NCBI RefSeq assembly: GCF_002101675.1
Contig: NZ_LQOY01000080.1
Coordinates: 1-64,000, forward strand
Source of the DNA: Mycobacterium gordonae
Lineage (GTDB): Bacteria; Actinomycetota; Actinomycetes; Mycobacteriales; Mycobacteriaceae
Direction: 5' to 3'
Length of the DNA: 64,000 nt
Under the pieces are notes generated by a model that was not told the origin of the DNA, did no database searches, and was given only the letters and a program-made list of their open reading frames with translations. The position numbers and the translations under genes are program-made. Shown here in pieces: positions 18,024 to 27,159 of this stretch; positions within the stretch are counted from its first letter, which is position 1, and each line of letters opens with the position of its first letter.

Positions 18024-19504
18024 GCGACCTCCTGGGGTGGCCAGTGGTTTACCGGGTGTTCGAGGGTGGTCCAGAGATGCTGGGTAGCGTAAGACCGCCA
18101 GGGACGCCACCGGGCGCTGTGCTCGGACAGCGTCCGCTCGCGGCTCGGCAGTCCCAGTTGTTTGGCCGCGAGCCTCAGACCGAGGTCGCTGGCCGGAAAA
18201 GCGTCGGGATCGCCGAGCCCGCGCATGGCGATCACTTCCGCCGTCCACGGACCGATCCCCGGCAGTTCGAGCAGTTGCTGGCGTGCTCGGGTCCAATCGC
18301 AGCCCGCGTCCAGGGTGATAGTGCCGTCCGCGAGTGCGGTGATGAGCGCGGTCAAAGTCCGCTGCCGGGACTTGGGTACCGCGAGGTGAACCGGATCGAT
18401 GTCGGCGAGCTCCTCCACGGAGGGGAAGGTGTGCGTCAGAGTGCCGGCACCGTCGGGGACGGGCCGCCCATACGCGGTGACCAGCCGGCCGGCGTGGGTG
18501 CGTGCGGCCTTTGTCGAGACCTGCTGACCCAGTACGGCCCGCACGGCCAGCTCGGCTTCGTCGACCGTGCGCGGAATACGTTGTCCCGGCGCCTTACTGA
18601 CGACGGGAGCCAGTTCGGGGTCGGCACTGAGCGCCTCCACCACCGCTTCGGGATCTGCGTCCAGATCGAGCAGACGCCGACACCGCGCGGTGGCGGTGGC
18701 AAGGTCGCGGAAGTCGTCCAGTATCAGCACGCACCGCACGTGGTCGGGCGCCGGTACCAGAGACACCACTCCGTTGCCCGCGGCCAACCGCAGGGTGCGC
18801 CGGTACGCGCCGTCGCGGACCTCCTCACAGCCCGGCACAGCAGTGGCAGCAAGGTGGCCGAACACGCCGTCGTAGGCGAATGGAGTGCGCACCGGCAGCC
18901 GCAGCGACAGCACCCCCGCCGATGAGGCAGATCCGAATCGTGCCGCGGCCTGCTTACGCAGCAGCGACGGGGTGCTGTCGCATGCCAGTCGAATGGTGTC
19001 GTTGAACTGGCGGATGCTGGAAAAACCGGCGGCGAATGCCACATCGCCGAACGGAAGCTCGGTGGTCTCGATCAACACCCGGGCGGCCTGCATCCGCTGT
19101 GCGCGGGCCAGCGCGAGCGGCCCGGCGCCGACCTCCGCCTGCAACAGCCGCTCCAGCTGCCGCGTGGTGTAGCCGAGGTGTGCCGCCAGACCGGTCACCC
19201 CTTCGCGATCCACGGTGCCGTCGGCGATGAGGCGCATGGCCCGTGCCACGACGTCACCGCGCACGTTCCACTCCGGTGAACCCGGAGAGGCGTCGGGGCG
19301 GCAGCGCTTGCAGGCCCGGAATCCTGCTCGCTGAGCGGCAGCGGCCGTCGGGAGGAATTGCACGTTCCGGGCGAACGGCGGCCGCACGGGGCAACTGGGC
19401 CGACAGTAGATCCGGGTGGTCAAAACCGCGGTCACGAACCAGCCGTCGAACCGGGCGTCCTTGGCCTGGACCGCTCGGTAGCAGCGTTCGAAGTCCTCGT
19501 GCAC
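18020..19504 (-). CDS. alkA: Ada/AlkA fusion: methyl-phosphotriester sensor, AraC regulator and 3-methyladenine glycosylase
   Basis: Three-part protein of 494 residues. Residues about 1-80 are the Ada zinc domain with four cysteines (YCRPSCPVR and FRACKRCRP), which senses methyl-phosphotriesters. Residues about 85-180 are an AraC-type DNA-binding domain. Residues about 200-494 are an AlkA-type glycosylase with the helix-hairpin-helix LLELPGIGPWTAEVIAMRGLGDPD, including the catalytic aspartate. GTG 19504 gives VHEDFERCYRAV, as in Rv1317c; the ORF upstream to 19600 is not supported. It probably activates its own operon with ogt on alkylation damage. Confidence 0.94.
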   Translation of the reverse strand: MHEDFERCYRAVQAKDARFDGWFVTAVLTTRIYCRPSCPVRPPFARNVQFLPTAAAAQRAGFRACKRCRPDASPGSPEWNVRGDVVARAMRLIADGTVDREGVTGLAAHLGYTTRQLERLLQAEVGAGPLALARAQRMQAARVLIETTELPFGDVAFAAGFSSIRQFNDTIRLACDSTPSLLRKQAAARFGSASSAGVLSLRLPVRTPFAYDGVFGHLAATAVPGCEEVRDGAYRRTLRLAAGNGVVSLVPAPDHVRCVLILDDFRDLATATARCRRLLDLDADPEAVVEALSADPELAPVVSKAPGQRIPRTVDEAELAVRAVLGQQVSTKAARTHAGRLVTAYGRPVPDGAGTLTHTFPSVEELADIDPVHLAVPKSRQRTLTALITALADGTITLDAGCDWTRARQQLLELPGIGPWTAEVIAMRGLGDPDAFPASDLGLRLAAKQLGLPSRERTLSEHSARWRPWRSYATQHLWTTLEHPVNHWPPQEVA

Positions 19505-19606
19505 GCTTCCACAGTTACACCCCTGGGCCGACAACACTGGCGGAAAACCGACATCAATGTGCCGAGCCGGGGTGCTGGCCGCGCTCGTGCCCCGCGCCAC
19601 CGGCCA

Positions 19607-21244
19607 CTACTTGCGGGGCTTAGCCGGCTCCGCCGGAGAGGCCAACTTGGTGCGCTGATCGTGGCCGCGCAGTTTGACGCTACGACCCAGCGTCCAGCGC
19701 GCGGTCTCCTGCTCGCCGGCTCCTTCCAGGGTCTGCGCCGAGGTCAGCAGTTTGCCCGGGCGGGACTTCGCCAGCTCGCAGAGCCGCGCCGCCTCGTTGA
19801 CCGGCTCGCCGATCACCGTGTACTCGAATCGCTCTTTGGCGCCGACGTTTCCGGCGACCACGGTGCCCGCCGCCACGCCGATGCCCGCCTGCAATTCCGG
19901 CATCTCCTGGGCCAGTCGGTCGGCGATGGTCCGCGCGCAGGCCAAGGCCTCGTCTTCCGGAGAGTCCAGGTGATTGGGGGCGCCGAAAATCGCCAGCGAC
20001 GCGTCCCCTTCGAACTTGTTGACCAGCCCGTGGTGGCGGTCCACCTCTTCGACGACGATCGTGAAGAACTGGTTGAGCAGGTGAACTACCTCCACCGGTG
20101 GACGACTGGTCACCAACTTCGTCGAGCCGACAATGTCGATGAAGATCACCGCGACGTGGCGTTCTTCGCCGCCGAGTTTGGGTCGCTCGCGTTCGGCGGC
20201 GAGTGCCACGTCGCGTCCGACGTGCCGGCCGAACAGGTCGCGAACCCGCTCACGCTCGCGCAGTCCGTCGACCATGGCGTTGAATCCCCTTTGCAGTTCC
20301 CCGAGTTCGGTTCCGTCGAACACGACCAGATCTCCGCGCAGGTCACCTTGTTCCACTCGCTTGAGCGCGGCGCGCACCACCCGCACCGGTGTCGCCGTCA
20401 ACCAAGCCAGGATCCACAACAGAATGAACCCGAAGATCAGTGTGGCGGCGGAAATGATCAACACCCCGACGGCGAACTGCGTTTGCGTCAGGTTCTTCAA
20501 TGTCATCTCGAAGAAGGCCATCAGGCCGATTCCGACGACCGGCACACCCGAACCGAGCAGCCACACCATCATGGTCCGGCCCATGATTCCCGGCGCCAAC
20601 CGCCGGGGCGGTGGCCCGGCCTCGAGCGCCTGAGCGGCCACCGGTCGCAGGGCGAACTCGGTGAGCAGATAGCTGCCGGTGGAGACCAGCAGGCCGCAGA
20701 AGCTCACCGCCACCAGAAACCTCGGGATGAACATCGTGTCGGCCATGCCGTAGAGCACGGTGGTCAGCACCGTCCCGATGCCCCACAGGATGAGATGGCC
20801 CATCGCGACGCGCCACGGTGCCATGAACGTGTTGCGTCCGTCCCGGTCGGTTGGCTTGCGCTCCTCGATCGCCCAGCGCAGCGCCTCGACGGTGCCGCGG
20901 GTGATCGTGTAGGCCCCGACGATCAATGCCGCCACGATGTAGGCGGGGACCGCGATGAACGACACCCACAGCGGGGCGTCGTCGAACACGCTGGGTACCG
21001 GAACCGCGACGGTCACCACCAGAACCGCAACGGCGATACCGATCAGATTCGCGGCGACGATCAGCACGGTCATGATGACCTGAATGCGGACCCGGCGGCG
21101 GTGTTGGTCCTCCGATACCCGACCGAGCAGCCAGGAACCGTATGCGGGAGTATCCGGCAGCCGGCCGCTCTGTCGGGTCACCTTCTCCAGGACCCGGCCC
21201 AGACGCTGCGCGACGCTTTTCTTGGGGGCCGTATTGGGCGACAT
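19607..21244 (-). CDS. Membrane adenylate cyclase, class III, with HAMP domain (paralog A)
   Basis: Protein of 545 residues related to the Rv1318c/Rv1319c/Rv1320c group. Six membrane helices span about residues 50-280, then a HAMP linker follows (TATPVRVVRAALKRVEQGDL). The cyclase domain covers about residues 355-520. Catalytic features present: metal-binding aspartates in FIDIVGST and FEGDASLA, the adenine-binding lysine in VNKFEGD, and the transition-state Asn and Arg in GEPVNEAARL. All key residues are intact, so it should make cAMP. The upstream sequence GAATTAGGCTGACGCCACC-ATG closely matches that of paralog B. Confidence 0.93.
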   Translation of the reverse strand: MSPNTAPKKSVAQRLGRVLEKVTRQSGRLPDTPAYGSWLLGRVSEDQHRRRVRIQVIMTVLIVAANLIGIAVAVLVVTVAVPVPSVFDDAPLWVSFIAVPAYIVAALIVGAYTITRGTVEALRWAIEERKPTDRDGRNTFMAPWRVAMGHLILWGIGTVLTTVLYGMADTMFIPRFLVAVSFCGLLVSTGSYLLTEFALRPVAAQALEAGPPPRRLAPGIMGRTMMVWLLGSGVPVVGIGLMAFFEMTLKNLTQTQFAVGVLIISAATLIFGFILLWILAWLTATPVRVVRAALKRVEQGDLRGDLVVFDGTELGELQRGFNAMVDGLRERERVRDLFGRHVGRDVALAAERERPKLGGEERHVAVIFIDIVGSTKLVTSRPPVEVVHLLNQFFTIVVEEVDRHHGLVNKFEGDASLAIFGAPNHLDSPEDEALACARTIADRLAQEMPELQAGIGVAAGTVVAGNVGAKERFEYTVIGEPVNEAARLCELAKSRPGKLLTSAQTLEGAGEQETARWTLGRSVKLRGHDQRTKLASPAEPAKPRK

Positions 21245-21486
21245 GGTGGCGTCAGCCTAATTCTTGCGGGGCGATCTGGATGACGTCGGGTCTGATCGAG
21301 TCCGCCCGGCGGCTCGCGGAGGAGGATGTCGGACGCGGGCTGTGCCGGGTGAGCGCGTCGACATGCCGGGCCTGCGGCATCAAGTGCCGGCTCGCTCCGC
21401 CGGCGGGGTCGGAGAAGCTGTGCCGGTCCCGAGTGTGCAGCCGCGTCGGATTCACACGTTCTTGGGTAGAGCCACTCCGAACGCAA

Positions 21487-23103
21487 TCATTGGGGATGTG
21501 CCAGCTGAATTGGCTCGTCATGGCTGCGCAGCGTCACCGTCTCAGCCAAAAGCCAACGGCTGCACTCACTTTCGCTAGCATTGAGCAGCGTCGAAGAGCT
21601 CGTCAGCAACCTGCCGGGATGTGATTTCGCCAGTTCGCATAACCGGGCCGCCTCGTGGACCGGGCCGCCGATGACGGTGTATTCGAAGCGCTCGTTCGCG
21701 CCGACGTTGCCGGCGACGACCTGTCCGGACGCCACGCCGATCCCTGCCCTGCACTCGGGCATCTCGGTGGCCAGTCGCTCGCAAATGCTCCGGGCGGCGG
21801 CCAGCGCGGCGTCCTCGGGGCAGTCGACGTGAATTGGAGCGCCGAAGATCGCCAACGCCGCGTCACCCTCAAACTTGTTGACCAGTCCGCAGTTTCGGTC
21901 GACCTCGTCGACGACGATAGTGAAGAACCGGTTGAGCAGGTGGACGACGTCGACCGGCGGGAGACTGCGGACCAATTGTGTCGAGCCGACGATGTCGATG
22001 AAGATGACGGCGACGTGGCGTTCCTCGCCGCCGAGTTGGGGTCGCTCCCGTTCGGCGGCGGCGGCCACCTGGCGTCCGACGTGGCGACCGAAGAGGTCCC
22101 GTATCCGCTCGCGTTCGCGCAGCCCCTTCACCATGGCGTTGAATCCCTTTTGCAGCTCGCCGAGTTCAGTCCCGTCGAATACCACCAGATCGCTCTGCAG
22201 ATCGCCTTCCTCGACACGTTTGAGTGCGGCTCGCACCACCCGAATCGGGGTCGCGGTCAGCCACGACATGATCCACATGACCAGGAACCCGAAGACCAGC
22301 GTGATCACGGAAACGATCAGTACCGCCACTCCGAGTTGCGTTTCGGTCAGATCCCGGACCAGCAAGGCGAACAGAGCTATGAGGGCGATACCGGCGAGCG
22401 GAGCCCCCGAGCCCAGCGTCCACACCGTCATGGTCCGGCCCATGATCCCCGGGGCGATCCGTCGTGAGGTCCGTCCCGCCTCGAGTGCCTGCGCCGCCAC
22501 CGGTCGCAAGGCGAACTCGGTGAACAGGTAAGAGTTGGTGGCTACCAGCACGCCGGTGATAGTGACCGTGACCAGCACGATCGGGATGAACAAGCGGTTC
22601 GACATGCCGTACAACGCGGCAGTGACCACCGCCCCGAGGGTCCACAGAATCACGTGGACCAGGGACACCCGGAATGGCGCCAGGAGCACGTTGCGGGCAT
22701 CGGTCGCACTGGGCTCGCGCTCCTCGATCGCCCACCGGGTAGAGACCGTAATGATCCGGCTGCTGACCCAGAAGGTGCCGAAGGTGAGCGCGAGCGTGGC
22801 ATAGGTCGGGACGAACGCGAAGGTCACCCACCGCGGTGCATCCCGGTAGATGTTGGGGCTTGGAAAGGCGAAGCTGATGATCAGCGAACTGACTGCCAGG
22901 CCGGTCAGGTTCGCTTGTAGGTTGTACAGGTTGACGATCAGCTTGATGCGCAACTGCCGGCGCGATTGGCTCTCGGAAACGTGCCCGAGTATCCACGAAC
23001 CATAGGCGGGGGTGCCGGGCCGGCCGCTCTGACGGGTCAGCCTTTCCAGGAACCGGCCCAAACGCTGGGCGGCGCTCGTTACTGGGACCTCTTTGTCCGA
23101 CAT
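21487..23103 (-). CDS. Membrane adenylate cyclase, class III, with HAMP domain (paralog B)
   Basis: Protein of 538 residues, a tandem duplicate of the neighbouring gene with the same six-helix, HAMP and cyclase layout. The metal aspartates (FIDIVGST, FEGDAALA) and the substrate lysine (VNKFEGD) are kept. The transition-state asparagine is replaced by histidine (GGPVHEAARL; CAC on the minus strand at about 21658), while the arginine remains. This may lower activity or make it a regulatory partner. It is transcribed ahead of paralog A with a 242-bp gap between them (21245-21486) in which I see no convincing gene. Confidence 0.92.
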   Translation of the reverse strand: MSDKEVPVTSAAQRLGRFLERLTRQSGRPGTPAYGSWILGHVSESQSRRQLRIKLIVNLYNLQANLTGLAVSSLIISFAFPSPNIYRDAPRWVTFAFVPTYATLALTFGTFWVSSRIITVSTRWAIEEREPSATDARNVLLAPFRVSLVHVILWTLGAVVTAALYGMSNRLFIPIVLVTVTITGVLVATNSYLFTEFALRPVAAQALEAGRTSRRIAPGIMGRTMTVWTLGSGAPLAGIALIALFALLVRDLTETQLGVAVLIVSVITLVFGFLVMWIMSWLTATPIRVVRAALKRVEEGDLQSDLVVFDGTELGELQKGFNAMVKGLRERERIRDLFGRHVGRQVAAAAERERPQLGGEERHVAVIFIDIVGSTQLVRSLPPVDVVHLLNRFFTIVVDEVDRNCGLVNKFEGDAALAIFGAPIHVDCPEDAALAAARSICERLATEMPECRAGIGVASGQVVAGNVGANERFEYTVIGGPVHEAARLCELAKSHPGRLLTSSSTLLNASESECSRWLLAETVTLRSHDEPIQLAHPQ

Positions 23104-23319
23104 GGTGGCGTCAGCTTAATTCGTGGAACCCGATTTTCGGTCGAGTCGAGTCAAGGAGCTGGGCCAGCTGGGTTGGCCGCTCGTGTCCACAAACCTCAGC
23201 GCCCGCCACCGACCATCGTTCGGGGCTGGTGGCGAGGCGGACTGGGTCCGTCGCTTAGGCCCGATGTCGATCGGGCACGCTCGACGTCTGCACTGTTGCC
23301 CACGTCTTAAGGTGATCGG

Positions 23320-23982
23320 GTGCGTCTCGTCATTGCCCAGTGCACCGTCGACTACGTCGGCCGTCTCACCGCGCACCTGCCCTCGGCGCGCCGGTTGTTG
23401 TTGTTCAAGGCGGACGGTTCGGTCAGCGTGCACGCTGACGACCGCGCCTACAAACCGCTGAACTGGATGAGCCCACCGTGCTGGCTGACCGAGGAGCCGG
23501 GCCCGGTATGGGTGGTCGAGAACAAGACCGGCGAACAGTTGCGTATCACCGTCGAGGTGGTCGAGCACGACTCCAGCCACGATCTGGGCATCGATCCGGG
23601 TCTGGTCAAGGACGGGGTCGAGGCACACCTGCAGGCGCTGCTGGCCGAGCATGTCCAGCTGCTGGGTGACGGCTACACGTTGGTCCGCCGCGAGTACATG
23701 ACCGCGATCGGGCCGGTCGACCTGTTGTGTCGCGACGAGAACGGGGGCTCGGTCGCCGTGGAGATCAAGCGGCGCGGCGAGATCGACGGCGTGGAGCAGC
23801 TCACCCGCTACCTGGAATTGCTCAATCGAGACAGTGTGCTGGCGCCCGTGAAAGGCGTATTCGCCGCTCAGCAGATCAAACCGCAAGCCCGCACTCTAGC
23901 GACCGATCGTGGAATCCGTTGTCTGACGCTGGATTACGACAAGATGCGGGGAATGGACAGCGACGAATACCGGCTGTTCTGA
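23320..23982 (+). CDS. nucS: Mismatch-specific endonuclease NucS
   Basis: Protein of 220 residues that cuts DNA at mismatches and underlies the MutS/MutL-independent mismatch repair of actinobacteria. The N-terminal DNA-binding domain starts [15 protein letters not shown]. The C-terminal nuclease core holds the catalytic Asp, Glu and Lys in [12 protein letters not shown] and [12 protein letters not shown], followed by the [12 protein letters not shown] helix. The GTG start is at 23320. It diverges from the cyclase genes across a 216-bp region and is followed after 1 bp by the next gene. Position and sequence match Rv1321. Confidence 0.96.
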   Translation: MRLVIAQCTVDYVGRLTAHLPSARRLLLFKADGSVSVHADDRAYKPLNWMSPPCWLTEEPGPVWVVENKTGEQLRITVEVVEHDSSHDLGIDPGLVKDGVEAHLQALLAEHVQLLGDGYTLVRREYMTAIGPVDLLCRDENGGSVAVEIKRRGEIDGVEQLTRYLELLNRDSVLAPVKGVFAAQQIKPQARTLATDRGIRCLTLDYDKMRGMDSDEYRLF

Positions 23983-23983
23983 G

Positions 23984-24265
23984 ATGGCTCGGCGCCGCAG
24001 AATGCCACCTCGGCAGCCCTTGCGGCTATCGAGTCGAGTGGAGACCGGAGCGGACGGGTACGAATACGAGGTTCGCCCCGTTGCCGCCGCGCGCGCGGTG
24101 AAGACCTATCGCTGTCCCGGGTGTGACCACGAGATCCGTCCCGGCACTTCGCATGTGGTGGTGTGGCCGGTCGGGGCGGCGGAAGCGACGGACGATCGCA
24201 GACACTGGCACACGCCGTGCTGGACCAACCGCGCTACCCGCGGTCCCACCCGCAGGTGGTCTTAG
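23984..24265 (+). CDS. Small basic protein with a zinc-ribbon-like motif (Rv1322-like)
   Basis: Protein of 93 residues with a basic N-terminus (MARRRRMPPRQP) and CPGCDHEI followed by HWHTPCW. The Cys and His residues could bind a metal or nucleic acid. It starts 1 bp after nucS, so it is almost certainly co-transcribed and might assist DNA metabolism. It corresponds to Rv1322 and its function is unknown. Its last 4 bases overlap the end of the convergent epimerase gene. Confidence 0.8.
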   Translation: MARRRRMPPRQPLRLSSRVETGADGYEYEVRPVAAARAVKTYRCPGCDHEIRPGTSHVVVWPVGAAEATDDRRHWHTPCWTNRATRGPTRRWS

Positions 24266-24720
24266 TGGTGTGCGGGCTCGACGAGCTCGATCAGCACCCC
24301 ACCGGCGTCCTTGGGGTGGATGAAGTTGATGCGCGAGTTCGCGGTGCCGCGGCGGGGCTTCTCGTAGACCAGCCGCACGCCCTGAGAGCGCAACTGCTCG
24401 CTCATGGCATCGAGGTCCCTGATCCGGCAGGCGAGCTGCTGGATGCCGGGGCCGCGCTTGTCGATGAACTTCGCGATCACCGAGTTCTCGTCCAGCGGTG
24501 CCATCAGCTGGATCTGCGCGCTGGTACCGGGGACCGCCAGCATCGCTTCGCGAATGCCCTGGTCATCGTTGATTTCTTCGTGCACCAGGATCATGCCGAG
24601 GTGGTCGTTGTACCACTCGATCGCAGCATCCAGGTCGGCGACTGCAATGCCGACGTGATCGAGTCCGGTCACCAGTGACGTAGCCAGAGTGGGACGGGCG
24701 TCAACTTGATCGGTCGTCAT
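24262..24720 (-). CDS. Methylmalonyl-CoA epimerase
   Basis: Protein of 152 residues in the vicinal oxygen chelate (glyoxalase) superfamily. It interconverts R- and S-methylmalonyl-CoA, linking propionyl-CoA metabolism to the B12-dependent mutase. Metal ligands are visible as His in LDHVGIAV (about residue 21), Gln/Glu in the middle (IQLMAPLDENS) and Glu in GGVLIELVEP (about residue 147). The adenosyltransferase at 10051 supplies the cofactor for the same pathway. It is divergent from fadA4. Confidence 0.9.
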   Translation of the reverse strand: MTTDQVDARPTLATSLVTGLDHVGIAVADLDAAIEWYNDHLGMILVHEEINDDQGIREAMLAVPGTSAQIQLMAPLDENSVIAKFIDKRGPGIQQLACRIRDLDAMSEQLRSQGVRLVYEKPRRGTANSRINFIHPKDAGGVLIELVEPAHH

Positions 24721-24802
24721 TACATAACGGTAACCTCATAAGAAAGAATCCGCTTCTCCGGGTTGGCCCGATCAGCCGTTCCCGTGCCGTTTAGGAGGTT
24801 TC

Positions 24803-25984
24803 ATGACGACGTCGGTGATCGTTGCTGGGGCGCGTACGCCCATCGGCAAGTTGATGGGTTCACTGAAGGACTTCAGCGCCAGCGACCTCGGTGGAATAGC
24901 GATCAAGGCGGCGCTGGAGAAGGCGAACGTGCCGCCATCACTGGTCGAGTACGTGATCATGGGCCAGGTGCTGACCGCGGGCGCCGGGCAGATGCCGGCG
25001 CGCCAATCCGCCGTGGCGGCGGGCATCGGCTGGGATGTCCCGGCGCTGACCATCAACAAGATGTGCCTGTCCGGGATCGACGCGATTGCTCTGGCTGACC
25101 AGCTCATTCGTGCCGGTGAGTTCGACGTGGTGGTGGCCGGCGGGCAGGAGTCGATGACCAAGGCGCCGCACCTGCTGATGGACAGCAGGGCCGGCTACAA
25201 GTACGGCGACGTCACGGTGCTCGACCACATGGCCTACGACGGCCTGCACGACGTGTTCACCGACCAGCCGATGGGCGCGCTGACCGAACAGCGCAACGAC
25301 GTCGACAAGTTCACCCGCCATGAGCAGGACGAGTACGCAGCGCAGTCGCACCAAAAGGCCGCCGCCGCATGGAAAGACGGCGTCTTCGCCGACGAGGTGG
25401 TCCCGGTGGAGATCCCACAGCGCAAGGGCGACCCGCTGCAGTTCAGCGAGGACGAAGGCATCCGGGCGAACACCACCGCCGACTCGCTGGCCGGCCTGAA
25501 ACCCGCCTTCCGCAAGGACGGCACCATCACGGCCGGCTCGGCGTCGCAGATCTCCGACGGCGCTGCCGCGGTCGTGGTGATGAATAAGGAAAAGGCCCAG
25601 GAGCTGGGTCTGAGCTGGCTGGTGGAAATCGGTGCACACGGCGTGGTGGCCGGACCGGATTCCACGCTGCAGTCGCAGCCGGCCAACGCGATCAAGAGGG
25701 CGCTCAACCGCGAGGGCATCTCGGTCGACCAGCTCGACGTGGTGGAGATCAACGAGGCGTTTGCGGCGGTGGCCCTCGCCTCGACCAGGGAACTGGGCGT
25801 CAACCCCGAGATCGTCAACGTCAACGGAGGAGCGATTGCCGTCGGTCACCCGATCGGAATGTCGGGAGCGCGGATCACGCTGCACGTCGCGCTCGAATTA
25901 GCGCGTCGCGGATCGGGCTACGGTGTGGCGGCGCTGTGCGGGGCCGGCGGCCAGGGCGACGCGCTGATCCTCCGCGCCGGATAG
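24803..25984 (+). CDS. fadA4: Acetyl-CoA acetyltransferase (thiolase)
   Basis: Thiolase of 393 residues. Catalytic residues are Cys in [11 protein letters not shown] (about residue 92), His in [11 protein letters not shown] (about residue 349) and Cys in [11 protein letters not shown] (about residue 379). It condenses or cleaves acetoacetyl-CoA type substrates. A strong ribosome binding site AGGAGG lies 7 bp before ATG 24803. The divergent 82-bp region with the epimerase must hold both promoters. It corresponds to Rv1323. Confidence 0.95.
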   Translation: MTTSVIVAGARTPIGKLMGSLKDFSASDLGGIAIKAALEKANVPPSLVEYVIMGQVLTAGAGQMPARQSAVAAGIGWDVPALTINKMCLSGIDAIALADQLIRAGEFDVVVAGGQESMTKAPHLLMDSRAGYKYGDVTVLDHMAYDGLHDVFTDQPMGALTEQRNDVDKFTRHEQDEYAAQSHQKAAAAWKDGVFADEVVPVEIPQRKGDPLQFSEDEGIRANTTADSLAGLKPAFRKDGTITAGSASQISDGAAAVVVMNKEKAQELGLSWLVEIGAHGVVAGPDSTLQSQPANAIKRALNREGISVDQLDVVEINEAFAAVALASTRELGVNPEIVNVNGGAIAVGHPIGMSGARITLHVALELARRGSGYGVAALCGAGGQGDALILRAG

Positions 25985-26160
25985 CGGTCCGGGGCTGGCT
26001 GGCAAGTTTGCTGGCGAGCGCCCGTGACCGTTACTGTCGGCACTACTGTGAGATTGGTCATATCGTCCGCCGGCGAGGGCCAGGCGCGAATTCCGGCCAC
26101 TTTTTGTCGGCCCAGGAGGTCGCCGTGAGCGGATCGTGACGGCGTGACAGACTTGACGGC

Positions 26161-27081
26161 GTGACACGTCCCCGACCCTCGATCGGGCCAGCGTTGGCCG
26201 GTGCGGTCGACCTGTCCGGTCTCAAACAACGCGCTCAACAGAAGGCCAGTGCGCCGCCCGGGCCGCCGGGCGGTTCCGGTGGGCCTTCCGGCCCCGGGAT
26301 CATTCAGGTCACCGAGACCAATTTCGAGGACGAGGTGATCAACCGGTCCGACGAGATTCCGGTCGTGGTGTTGCTGTGGTCGCCGCGCAGCGAGGTGTGC
26401 GTCGACCTGCTCGAGACGCTGGCCGGTCTGGCGGCTGACGACAACGGCACCTGGGCGCTGGCCGCGGCCAACGTCGACGCCGCGCCCGGCATAGCGCGGA
26501 TCTTCGGCGTGCAGGCGGTCCCGACCGTGGTGGCATTGGCCGCCGCCCAACCGGTTTCAAGTTTCCAGGGCCCGCAACCGGCCGATCAGTTACGGCGCTG
26601 GATCGACTCGCTGCTCGACGCCACCGCGGGGAAACTCAAAGGCGCACCCGGCGGTGGGCAACCGGAGGAAGTGGATCCGGTAGTCGCCCAGGCGCGTCAG
26701 GAACTCGACGCCGGTGACTTCGAGGCGGCCAAGCAGTCCTACGAGGCGGTCCTGGCGGCCGACCCCGGCAGTGTGGAAGCCAAGGGAGCCATCCGCCAGA
26801 TCGGGTTCCTCACGCGCGCGACCGCGCATCCGCCGGACGCGGTCCCGGCAGCCGATGCGGCGCCCGACGACATCGACGCGGCCTTCGCGGCCGCCGATGT
26901 TCAGATCCTCAGCCAGGACGTGACCGGGGCCTTCGACCGTCTGATTGCGTTGGTACGCCGGACATCTGGTGACGACCGCAGCAAGGTGCGCACCCGGCTC
27001 ATCGAACTGTTCGAACTCTTCGACCCCGCCGACCCCGAGGTGGTCGCCGGCCGCCGCAACCTCGCCAACGCACTGTACTGA
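26161..27081 (+). CDS. Thioredoxin-like / YbbN-type co-chaperone
   Basis: Protein of 306 residues. A Pro/Gly-rich stretch (about residues 33-45) precedes a thioredoxin fold (about 50-155) in which the usual CxxC is replaced by SEVC, leaving one cysteine, so it is unlikely to be a normal disulfide reductase. The C-terminal half (about 170-306) is helical and resembles the tetratricopeptide domain of E. coli YbbN/CnoX. This fits a chaperone-like role. GTG 26161 is the start. It matches Rv1324. The 176-bp gap before it (25985-26160) has no visible gene. Confidence 0.85.
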   Translation: MTRPRPSIGPALAGAVDLSGLKQRAQQKASAPPGPPGGSGGPSGPGIIQVTETNFEDEVINRSDEIPVVVLLWSPRSEVCVDLLETLAGLAADDNGTWALAAANVDAAPGIARIFGVQAVPTVVALAAAQPVSSFQGPQPADQLRRWIDSLLDATAGKLKGAPGGGQPEEVDPVVAQARQELDAGDFEAAKQSYEAVLAADPGSVEAKGAIRQIGFLTRATAHPPDAVPAADAAPDDIDAAFAAADVQILSQDVTGAFDRLIALVRRTSGDDRSKVRTRLIELFELFDPADPEVVAGRRNLANALY

Positions 27082-27090
27082 CGCTTTCCT

Positions 27091-27152
27091 GCGCGAGCAG
27101 ACACCAAAGCCCCGTGGAGCGTCCGCTCCCGGGGGCTTTGGCGTCTGCTCGC
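27091..27152. repeat. GCGAGCAGACGC palindrome, copy 2
   Basis: Left arm GCGCGAGCAGACACCAAAGC and right arm GCTTTGGCGTCTGCTCGC, with an inner CCCCG/CGGGGG pairing. It lies between the convergent thioredoxin-like gene and glgB and probably terminates both. Confidence 0.78.
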
Positions 27153-27159
27153 CCTAGAG

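Noticed and set aside
19358..21283. 641-residue plus-strand ORF opposite alkA and cyclase A
   Set aside because: Antisense shadow; composition rich in Arg, His, Gln and Gly with no motif.
22166..22996. Minus-strand 276-residue ORF within cyclase B
   Set aside because: Alternate frame of the cyclase gene on the same strand, no independent support.
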